Source: CAVQYV01 sp963718295 [NCBI: uncultured Methylomirabilota bacterium] (lineage in GTDB: Bacteria; Methylomirabilota; Methylomirabilia; CAVQYV01). Taken from it: a stretch of DNA of 64,000 bases. Positions 17,140 through 24,229 of this stretch are shown one piece after another. The notes below the pieces were generated by a model that did not search any database, was not told the DNA's origin, and saw nothing but the letters and a program-made list of their open reading frames with translations. Every line of letters starts with the position of its first letter. The stretch's first letter is position 1. The stretch lies in contig CAVQYV010000004.1 in NCBI GenBank assembly GCA_963718295.1, forward strand, positions 558,001 to 622,000. The letters are read 5' to 3'. Made by a program: the position numbers and the translations under genes.

Positions 17140-18180
17140 GTGGATGCAAGGCACATGGTACTGGTGGTGGATGATGAGTTGGGCCCGCGCGAGGCCCTCC
17201 GTATGATATTAAAGGATCACTACGAGGTAAAGCTGGCTGAGAATGGAAATTCCGCCCTCGATCTGATAGCGAGAACGAAATTCGATGTGGCGATCTTGGA
17301 TATCAAAATGCCTGGCCTTGATGGGATTGAAGTACTGAAGATCGCCAAGGAGATCGACCGGGATTTAGAGGTGGTGATGATTACCGCCTACGCCACGGTC
17401 AATACAGCGCAGGAGGCGATTCGGCACGGGGCATTGGACTACCTCATCAAACCCTTTGATAAGTCAGATGTGGAAAAGGTGGTGGAGAGGGGAATCGCCA
17501 GGAAACTCGACCGGCAATTGAGTCGGGAAAGGATGAAAGAGCTGCAATTGGCGACCAATGACCTTTCCCAGCAGGTGGAAAGGGCGAGAACAGATATCCA
17601 GCATCATTACGAGGGGACTGTAAAGGCCCTCATTACGGCGATTGATGTGGTAGATCATTATACCCGAGGACATTCGGAAAGGGTTTCAAATTTCTCCCTT
17701 CAGTTGGCCGACGAGATAGGTTTTCCGAGAGATCAAATCGGACTTCTGCAGCAGGCAGCTATGGTCCACGATATTGGGAAAATTGGGGTAGAAGGCCGGA
17801 TTTTGAGGAAGCGAGGGAAACTATCCACCGAGGAAATGGATGCCATGAAGAGGCACCCTCAGATCGGGGTGGAAATTGTAACCCCGGTTCCCTTCATGGC
17901 AGAGGGGATTCCGGTCATCCTTCACCACCATGAGCGATTTGACGGCAGAGGGTTCCCCTCCGGGCAGAAGGGCGAGGAGATCGTGCTGGGAGCCCGCATT
18001 GTGGCGATCGCCGATGCGGTGGATGCCATGCTCTCAGATCGGCCGTATCGCAAAGCGCTCACTCACCAGGAGGTGAGACTTGAGCTGGAGAGGGAAGCTG
18101 GGGCCCAGTTCGACCCAGCAATTCTCTCAGCCCTTGTCTCATCAAAATTCTTCCAGCATATCGTAGGTCCCATGGGGTGA
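17140..18180 (+). CDS. Response regulator with HD-GYP cyclic-di-GMP phosphodiesterase domain
   Basis: Predicted 346-residue two-domain protein. The receiver (1-120) is complete: the DDE acidic pair, phospho-Asp in AILDIKMPGLDG, Thr in MITAYA and Lys in LIKPFDK. A coiled linker follows, then the HD-GYP domain (about 160-335) with HSERVS, the metal pair MVHDIGKIG, HHHERFDGRGFPSG and IADAVDAM. The GYP triplet reads GRGFP, a common variant, so hydrolysis of cyclic-di-GMP is likely but not certain. The GTG start lies 15 bp after the second kinase, and its probable phosphodonors are the two kinases upstream. With pilT and pilin genes in the window, motility or attachment control is a fair guess. 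Confidence 0.9.
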   Translation: MDARHMVLVVDDELGPREALRMILKDHYEVKLAENGNSALDLIARTKFDVAILDIKMPGLDGIEVLKIAKEIDRDLEVVMITAYATVNTAQEAIRHGALDYLIKPFDKSDVEKVVERGIARKLDRQLSRERMKELQLATNDLSQQVERARTDIQHHYEGTVKALITAIDVVDHYTRGHSERVSNFSLQLADEIGFPRDQIGLLQQAAMVHDIGKIGVEGRILRKRGKLSTEEMDAMKRHPQIGVEIVTPVPFMAEGIPVILHHHERFDGRGFPSGQKGEEIVLGARIVAIADAVDAMLSDRPYRKALTHQEVRLELEREAGAQFDPAILSALVSSKFFQHIVGPMG

Positions 18181-18257
18181 ACGGTTGCCCCCCCTCATTC
18201 CGCAAACTTGGCCCCGCCGCCGGGTTAAATGGAGGCGAAGGGGCCACCCCTTTCCTG

Positions 18258-18286
18258 TTGACAAGCAGGTGGGGTTACCTTAGATT
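18258..18286 (+). promoter_or_regulatory. Candidate sigma-70 promoter of recA
   Basis: TTGACA at 18258-18263 and TAGATT at 18281-18286 are separated by exactly 17 bp, and the recA start lies 75 bp further on. I looked for a LexA-type dyad overlapping it and saw no convincing one, so SOS control is not shown. Confidence 0.6.
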
Positions 18287-18360
18287 AGGACGTATAGAAG
18301 ATGAGAGGCGATTACCTGACGGGCAGTAGCGGCTTACGGCCAGGAGGAGGCTTAGAATCC

Positions 18361-19389
18361 ATGGAGAAGAAAAACAGGGATAAGACCCTGGATTTGGCAA
18401 TTACCCAGATCGAAAAGCTCTACGGAAAGGGATCCATCATGAAGCTGGGGACGGGGGGGCCTCTATTGCCCATCTCGATTATTTCCACCGGCTCCCTGGA
18501 ACTGGATTATGCCTTGGGGGTGGGCGGGATTCCCCGGGGCAGAGTCACTGAGATCTTCGGTCCCGAGGCCTCTGGAAAGACGACCCTGGCCCTTCATGTC
18601 ATTGCCGAGGCCCAAAAGCGAGAAGGGAACGCGGCCTTTATTGATGTGGAGCACGCGTTGGACGCAAAGTACGCAAACAAGTTGGGCGTGAATACGGATG
18701 AGCTCCTGATCTCTCAGCCGGACACAGGCGAGCAAGCGCTGGAGATTACCGATGTACTGGTGAGATCGGGTGCTGTGGATGTGATCGTCATCGACTCGGT
18801 GGCGGCACTGGTTCCCCGTGCGGAGATTGAAGGAGAGATGGGCGATCCGCAGATGGGCCTACAGGCTCGATTGATGTCCCAGGCCCTGAGGAAGCTGACC
18901 GCGGCGATCAGCAAGTCGAATACCTGTGTAATCTTCACCAATCAAATCCGGGAGAAGATCGGGGTGATGTTCGGCAACCCGGAGACCACTACGGGGGGGC
19001 GAGCGTTGAAGTTTTATGCCTCGGTCAGACTGGATATTCGCCGGGTATCTGCGATCAAGGAGGGAGAGGAAATCGTGGGATCCCGAGTGAAGGTAAAGGT
19101 GGTGAAGAACAAAGTGGCTCCTCCTTTCAAGGAGGCGGAGTTCGATATCCTGTATGGAGAAGGTATTTCTCGTTTAGGTGGAATCATCGATTTGGGAGTG
19201 GCACATGAGGTCCTGACCAAGAGCGGCACTTGGTATTCCTATAAGGGAGAGCGCATGGGGCAGGGGAGAGAGAACACCAGGAAGTTTCTTCAAGAGAATT
19301 CCTCTCTGGCAGACGAAATCGAGGTGCGCCTTCGGGAAACATTAGCGCTTCCTAAGCCGGATACGGGAGTAGCCGAGGCATCCCCCTGA
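18361..19389 (+). CDS. recA: Recombinase RecA
   Basis: DNA strand-exchange ATPase and LexA co-protease. The 342-residue protein has Walker [10 protein letters not shown] near residue 65, Walker [11 protein letters not shown], the [21 protein letters not shown] signature (seen in two adjoining parts), the DNA-binding loop with [18 protein letters not shown] and a short acidic-poor C-terminus. The ATG at 18361 follows AGGAGGAGG; homology to RecA begins there, and the 20 residues available upstream (from 18301) are unlike RecA. pilT follows after 27 bp, then recX and alaS, an order seen in Desulfobacterota-type genomes. Confidence 0.97.
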   Translation: MEKKNRDKTLDLAITQIEKLYGKGSIMKLGTGGPLLPISIISTGSLELDYALGVGGIPRGRVTEIFGPEASGKTTLALHVIAEAQKREGNAAFIDVEHALDAKYANKLGVNTDELLISQPDTGEQALEITDVLVRSGAVDVIVIDSVAALVPRAEIEGEMGDPQMGLQARLMSQALRKLTAAISKSNTCVIFTNQIREKIGVMFGNPETTTGGRALKFYASVRLDIRRVSAIKEGEEIVGSRVKVKVVKNKVAPPFKEAEFDILYGEGISRLGGIIDLGVAHEVLTKSGTWYSYKGERMGQGRENTRKFLQENSSLADEIEVRLRETLALPKPDTGVAEASP

Positions 19390-19416
19390 TCCGGCCCGAA
19401 TGGGGGAGAGGGAAAT

Positions 19417-20556
19417 ATGCAGCTTAAGGATCTTCTAAAAATTGCGGTCGAGAGAAAGGCCTCGGATCTGCACCTGAAGGTGGGCAGCCCGCCTGTCCTG
19501 CGGATCGATGAGAGATTGATTCCTCTGGTGGACCAACCCCGTTTGACCCCCAATGATACCATCAGCATGGCCTTTAGCATGATGAACAATATGCAGAAGG
19601 AGAAATTCAAAGAACATAGTGAGCTGGATATGGCCTATAGCCTCACCGGCCTGGGGCGATTTCGAGCCAATGTCTTCCAGCAGCGGGGTACAGTAGCCAT
19701 CGTGCTGCGAGTCATTCCTTTCAAGATCCTGACCATGGCAGAGCTCAACCTGCCTCCCATACTGGAAAAACTGTCGATGGAGCCGCGGGGGCTGATCTTG
19801 GTAACAGGCACCACCGGAAGCGGAAAGTCCTCCACCCTGGCAGCCATGATCGAGCATATCAATGTGAATCGGACGGGTCACATCATCACCATTGAGGATC
19901 CAGTCGAATTTCTGCATCGGGACAAGAAGTGCCTGGTAAACCAACGGGAAGTGGGGATTGACACGGAAGGATTTGCTGTCGCCCTGCGAAGTGCCTTGCG
20001 CCAGGATCCGGATATTATCTTGGTGGGGGAGATGCGGGATTACGATACCATCTCAACTGCCTTGGTCGCTGCTGAGACCGGCCACTTGGTAATGAGTACC
20101 CTTCATACCATCGATGCCACCGAGACAATCCACCGGATTATCTCCGTTTTTCCTCCGTATCAGCAGAAGCAGGTGCGGCTGCAATTGTCTTCGGTGATCA
20201 AGGGGATCATCTCCCAGAGACTGGTTCCCAAAGCGGATGGCAAAGGGAGAGTTCCGGCAGTGGAAGTCATGATTGCTACCCAGACGATACGGGAGGCCAT
20301 CGTCGACTCTGATAAGACCAGAAAGATCCCGGAAGTGGTTTCCACCAGCGTCAGCCAATACGGGATGCAGACCTTTGACCAGTCCCTTATGGAGCTTTAT
20401 CGCAGCGGCCAGATCACCTATGAGGAGGCCCTGATGAGGAGTTCCAACCCGGATGATTTCGCCCTCAAGGTGAGAGGTATCGAATCTTTGACTGACCAAA
20501 CCTGGCAGACTGAGGCAGGGGTAAAGGCGCCCCCGGTGGAACGGTTCTCTGGATAA
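19417..20556 (+). CDS. pilT: Type IV pilus retraction ATPase PilT
   Basis: Cytoplasmic hexameric ATPase that depolymerises type IV pili for twitching. The 379-residue protein has the N-terminal PAS-like domain (LKIAVERKASDLHLKVG), Walker A GTTGSGKSSTLA near residue 130, the Asp box IITIEDPVEFLH, Walker B RQDPDIILVGEMRD with the PilT-type GEMRD, and the His box TGHLVMSTLHT. The C-terminus shows the AIREGK-like region only weakly. A gene order of recA-pilT-recX is unrelated in function but recurrent. A prepilin gene lies far away at 61806-62258. Confidence 0.95.
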   Translation: MQLKDLLKIAVERKASDLHLKVGSPPVLRIDERLIPLVDQPRLTPNDTISMAFSMMNNMQKEKFKEHSELDMAYSLTGLGRFRANVFQQRGTVAIVLRVIPFKILTMAELNLPPILEKLSMEPRGLILVTGTTGSGKSSTLAAMIEHINVNRTGHIITIEDPVEFLHRDKKCLVNQREVGIDTEGFAVALRSALRQDPDIILVGEMRDYDTISTALVAAETGHLVMSTLHTIDATETIHRIISVFPPYQQKQVRLQLSSVIKGIISQRLVPKADGKGRVPAVEVMIATQTIREAIVDSDKTRKIPEVVSTSVSQYGMQTFDQSLMELYRSGQITYEEALMRSSNPDDFALKVRGIESLTDQTWQTEAGVKAPPVERFSG

Positions 20557-21076
20557 GAGAAAAGCAGAGGATCTTGACCTGAGATCGGATCAGGCCTACC
20601 GGACGGCCCTGCGGCTTCTCAGCTTTCGCTCGCGGACAGTTCAAGAGGTCCGCGATGGATTGGAAAATAGAGCATTTTCGGAGGCTGAGGCGGAGGCAGC
20701 GGTTAAACGCCTGAGGACTCAAGGGTTGCTAAACGATGCAGGATTTGCCTGCGACTGGGCATGCTCCAGGGTCCCCACCAAACTGTGGGGCCGAGAGAGA
20801 GTGCGACGGGAACTGTTGGCCAAGGGGATTTCCTCGGATTATGTCGAATCGGCCATCGAACAAGTCTATTCAGAATACGATGAATTCGATTTGGCCCTTC
20901 ACGCGGCACAAAGGAAGCGGAGAGGAATGACCGCCAATCGAAGGGGTAGCGAAGGCGAGAAGGTAGCCAGGTATTTGCAGCGACAGGGCTTTCCCTTCGA
21001 GATCATCTTCAAGGTGTTGAAAATGCATAGCGAGCGCGATCCTGACAGCTCTGCTGGGGGGTTGGCGAGCGAATAG
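20549..21076 (+). CDS. recX: Regulatory protein RecX
   Basis: Inhibitor and modulator of RecA filaments. The frame shows tandem three-helix RecX repeats: SDQAYRTALRLLSFRSRTV with VRDGLENRAFSEAEAEAAVKR in the first part, then LWGRERVRRELLAKGISSD and VARYLQRQGFPFEIIFKVL. The usual starts do not cover the first repeat: the only ATG/GTG/TTG in frame is TTG 20660, which removes it. The frame opens after TAA at 20522-20524, so a CTG at 20549, overlapping the pilT stop, is my tentative start (about 175 residues). The last roughly 17 residues (from MHSERDP) are encoded by a dispersed repeat copy. Its place downstream of recA supports the assignment. Confidence 0.82.
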   Translation: MDKRKAEDLDLRSDQAYRTALRLLSFRSRTVQEVRDGLENRAFSEAEAEAAVKRLRTQGLLNDAGFACDWACSRVPTKLWGRERVRRELLAKGISSDYVESAIEQVYSEYDEFDLALHAAQRKRRGMTANRRGSEGEKVARYLQRQGFPFEIIFKVLKMHSERDPDSSAGGLASE

Positions 21077-21137
21077 CGATAGAAAGGAATTCCTTGCCTT
21101 TGAGGACTCCTCGCAGTTTTCCTGCCGGGAGCTTCAA
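21018..21137 (+). repeat. Dispersed REP-like repeat, copy A
   Basis: About 120 bp resembling the segment at 31333-31452. Shared blocks are TGAAAATGCAT at the left, TTCCTTGCCTTTGA in the middle, and an inverted pair ending in GGGAGCTTCA (CTCCTCGCAG against CTGCCGGGAG in this copy). The left part is read as the C-terminus of recX, so the element inserted into or replaced the end of that gene. Confidence 0.6.
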
Positions 21138-21156
21138 TGACCTCAAGGATTGATCG

Positions 21157-23820
21157 ATGAAGCTTTCTGGCTCCGAAATCCGCAGTCGCTTCTTGGATTT
21201 TTTCCGTCGGCATCACCACGTCATTGCAAGGTCCTCATCTCTGATCCCCGATAACGACCCCACGCTGCTGTTCACGAATGCTGGAATGGTTCAGTTCAAG
21301 GACGTCTTTGTCGGCATGAGCCAGCTTTCCTATCGGAGGGCAGCCAGCTGTCAGAAATGCGTCCGAGCGGGTGGCAAGCATAATGATTTGGAGAATGTGG
21401 GCCGAACCTCTCGCCATCATACCTTTTTCGAGATGTTGGGCAATTTTTCCTTCGGGGATTATTTCAAGGAAAAGGCGATCGAGTATAGCTGGGATTTCCT
21501 GGTCCGGGAGGTAGGTCTTCCCGTGGATCGCCTTTTTGCCACGATTTATCGGGAGGATGAGGAGGCCTTTCATCTCTGGCAGAAGGTCGCTGGCCTTCCC
21601 CATGACAGGATCTTCCGGCTGGGAGAGAAAGACAACTTCTGGGCCATGGGAGATACGGGTCCCTGTGGTCCCTGTTCGGAGATCATCATCGACCAGGGGG
21701 AAGAGGTGGGATGTGGAAGGCCAGGGTGCCAGGTAGGCTGCGACTGTGATCGGTATCTCGAACTTTGGAATCTGGTCTTCATGCAGTATGAACGGCTCCG
21801 GGATGGGAGTATCAGGGAATTACCCCGGCCGAGCATCGATACCGGAGCCGGGCTTGAGAGGTTGGCAGCGGTCCTGCAGGGGGCGAAGAGCAATTTTGAG
21901 AGCGATCTCCTTTTTCCCATCATTGCCCGGATGGAAGAAGTGGCGGAGAAGCGTTATGGAGAGGATGAGGCCTGGGATGTATCATTTCGGGTGATCGCGG
22001 ATCATGTGAGGGCTATCACCTTTCTCACCACCGACGGGGTGATTCCCTCTAACGAGTTCCGGGGCTATGTGCTGAGGCGTATCCTCCGTCGGGGGCTTCG
22101 CCACGGAATGATGCTGGGAATCGAGAGGCCCTTCTTCTTCGAGTTGACGGGATCGGTGGTGGACCTGATGGCAGATGCCTATCCAGAATTGGAGGAGAAG
22201 CGGGATCTGATCAGCCGCTTGATTCTCTACGAGGAAGAACGTTTCGCCCATACCCTGCATACAGGGTTGCCTTTGGTCCAGGAGGAATTGGAGGCGGTCA
22301 AAACCCGGGGTGAAACAACCCTTTCCGGCGATAGGATCTTCAGGCTTTATGATACGTACGGCGTTCCCCTTGACCTTCTCGCGGAGCTGGCTTTTGAGAA
22401 AGGGATCGCTTTGGATGAAGAAGGTTTCCATAGGGAGATGGAAGGCCAAAGGGCGAGAGCCCGAGCTTCCGCCCATCTGAGCGCACCCGCATTGGGTGCG
22501 GAGGCCTCCGACTCCCCCCTCCCGGCCGTTACGGAATTCCTTGGCTATGAAGGCACGAAGGGGAAAGCGGCCATACAGGCCTTGTTGCAAGGAGAGAAAA
22601 GAATCGAGGAGGCGGAGGCTCCCTCGGAGGTGGATATCTTATTGGACCGAACGCCCTTTTATGGAGAGGCGGGAGGTCAGGTGGGCGATGTGGGATGGAT
22701 CTCATGGGACGGAGGGAAGGCAGAAGTTCTGGATACCGTTATCCGGGGCAAGGGACTCATATCGCATCATTGCCGATTAAAGACAGGAAGGGTCCACGTG
22801 GGCGAGGAAGTCCTCTGTCAGGTGGATGAAGAAAAGAGGAAATCGACGGCGAACCATCATACCGGTACCCACATCCTCCATGCAGTCCTCCGCCAGACCC
22901 TGGGAGACCATGTGAAGCAATGTGGTTCCTTGGTTGCGCCGGATCGATTACGCTTTGATTTCTCCCACTTCTCTCCCCTAACCAAGCGAGAGATCCAAAG
23001 GGTGGAGGAGCTCGTTAATAGCCACATTCGGTCCAACATCCGCCTGCAGATCGAAGAGATGCCATTAGAGGATGCATTGGCCCAGGGTGCGACAGCGATC
23101 TTCGGTGAGAAGTACGGGGAGATGGTGCGGGTGGTAGCCATCTCGGGCGTCAGCATGGAGCTTTGTGGGGGCACTCATGTGGGGGCTACCGGGGAACTGG
23201 GGCTCATGAAAGTTGTCAGTGAGGGAGGTGTCGCGGCTGGAATCCGGAGGATTGAGGCATTCACTGGCAAGCCGGCCTGGGATTTTATCGGAGACCAGGA
23301 AAGCCTGATCGATGAGATGACGGAAAGGCTCAAGGTAAAGCCGCAGGATCTTCCAGCCAAAATCGATAAGCTACTCCAAACGTTCAAAGCTCAGGAGTCC
23401 GAGCTGAGCAAGATCCAGGTCCATCTGGCCATCCAAAAGAGAGACGAATTGGTGGCGGAGAAGAAGATCGTAGAGGGAATCGAGGTGGTCTCAGGGAAAG
23501 TGGATTTCATGGGGCCTCGGGAATTGAGAAATCTCTCAGACCTCATCCGGGACAGGATACATGAGGGGGTAATCATATTGGCAGGCTCTTCCGATAATCG
23601 GGTCCATTGGGTGGTGGGCAGTTCCGTCTCCAAACGGACCGGTCTCCATGCGGGTCACCTGGTTAATGAGATGGCCCAGATTACGGGCGGTAAGGGAGGA
23701 GGAAGGCCCGAATTGGCAGAGGGGTCAGGGAAGGACTCACAGAAGATCGATCAGGCGTTGGAATCGCTCCCTCATATGATCAAAAAGATGCTCTCGGCGG
23801 TCTCTGAAAGGAAGAAATAG
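21157..23820 (+). CDS. alaS: Alanyl-tRNA synthetase
   Basis: Charges tRNA-Ala and edits mischarged Ser/Gly. The 887-residue length is normal. The class II catalytic domain starts LSGSEIRSRFLDFFRRH and contains NDPTLLFTNAGMVQFKDVF and NVGRTSRHHTFFEMLGNFSFG. The editing domain carries HHTGTHILHAVLRQ and the metal Cys/His in MELCGGTHVG, and the C-terminal C-Ala region ends in the GGKGGGRPELAEGSG motif. An upstream T-box or tRNA-like leader was not seen. It follows recX by 80 bp that contain the right half of a repeat. Confidence 0.97.
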   Translation: MKLSGSEIRSRFLDFFRRHHHVIARSSSLIPDNDPTLLFTNAGMVQFKDVFVGMSQLSYRRAASCQKCVRAGGKHNDLENVGRTSRHHTFFEMLGNFSFGDYFKEKAIEYSWDFLVREVGLPVDRLFATIYREDEEAFHLWQKVAGLPHDRIFRLGEKDNFWAMGDTGPCGPCSEIIIDQGEEVGCGRPGCQVGCDCDRYLELWNLVFMQYERLRDGSIRELPRPSIDTGAGLERLAAVLQGAKSNFESDLLFPIIARMEEVAEKRYGEDEAWDVSFRVIADHVRAITFLTTDGVIPSNEFRGYVLRRILRRGLRHGMMLGIERPFFFELTGSVVDLMADAYPELEEKRDLISRLILYEEERFAHTLHTGLPLVQEELEAVKTRGETTLSGDRIFRLYDTYGVPLDLLAELAFEKGIALDEEGFHREMEGQRARARASAHLSAPALGAEASDSPLPAVTEFLGYEGTKGKAAIQALLQGEKRIEEAEAPSEVDILLDRTPFYGEAGGQVGDVGWISWDGGKAEVLDTVIRGKGLISHHCRLKTGRVHVGEEVLCQVDEEKRKSTANHHTGTHILHAVLRQTLGDHVKQCGSLVAPDRLRFDFSHFSPLTKREIQRVEELVNSHIRSNIRLQIEEMPLEDALAQGATAIFGEKYGEMVRVVAISGVSMELCGGTHVGATGELGLMKVVSEGGVAAGIRRIEAFTGKPAWDFIGDQESLIDEMTERLKVKPQDLPAKIDKLLQTFKAQESELSKIQVHLAIQKRDELVAEKKIVEGIEVVSGKVDFMGPRELRNLSDLIRDRIHEGVIILAGSSDNRVHWVVGSSVSKRTGLHAGHLVNEMAQITGGKGGGRPELAEGSGKDSQKIDQALESLPHMIKKMLSAVSERKK

Positions 23821-23881
23821 CAGGGATCAGGTTACACATGGCAGCGTCCCGTTGGGAAGCTGGAGGCAGGGGGGGATTGAG

Positions 23882-24229
23882 ATGTTAGAACTGTTGCGCA
23901 AGGCGGCCATGGCCGGGTTGGGGATTGTGACCCTCAAAGAGGAGAAGGTAAGAGACATCATCAATGATCTCATCGAACAGGGGGAGTTGAGCAAGGAGGA
24001 GGGCAACCAGTTCTTCAAGGAAATTCGAGAGAGGGTGGAAAGGAATCGGTCGGAGTTGGAAGGGAAGATGGGAGAAATGCTCAAGCGGACCTTGGACAAG
24101 ATGAACGTCCCGAGCAAGGAGGAATTGAATCGCTTGGCAGAAGCGCAGAAAGAGCTGCTCTCTCGAATTGAGCGACTGGAAAGGGAGAGGGGAGAAGAGC
24201 TTGGCAAAACAAGTCCTGATAGTGGATGA
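23882..24229 (+). CDS. Phasin-like/PHA granule-regulator family small helical protein
   Basis: Predicted 115-residue, almost entirely helical and charged protein. The first 18 residues (MLELLRKAAMAGLGIVTL) are hydrophobic and the rest is coiled-coil-like with repeated Glu/Lys/Arg. The arrangement fits the short PhaF/phasin-superfamily proteins common in Desulfobacterota, many of which sit beside signalling genes and may not act on polyhydroxyalkanoate. The ATG at 23882 follows GGGGGGATTGAG. Its end overlaps the start of the next kinase by 29 bp. Function is a family guess. Confidence 0.6.
   Translation: MLELLRKAAMAGLGIVTLKEEKVRDIINDLIEQGELSKEEGNQFFKEIRERVERNRSELEGKMGEMLKRTLDKMNVPSKEELNRLAEAQKELLSRIERLERERGEELGKTSPDSG

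Noticed and set aside
18240-18360. LexA/SOS box at the recA promoter.
   Set aside because: Neither a CTG-10x-CAG nor a GAAC-4x-GTTC dyad is present near the -35/-10 pair.
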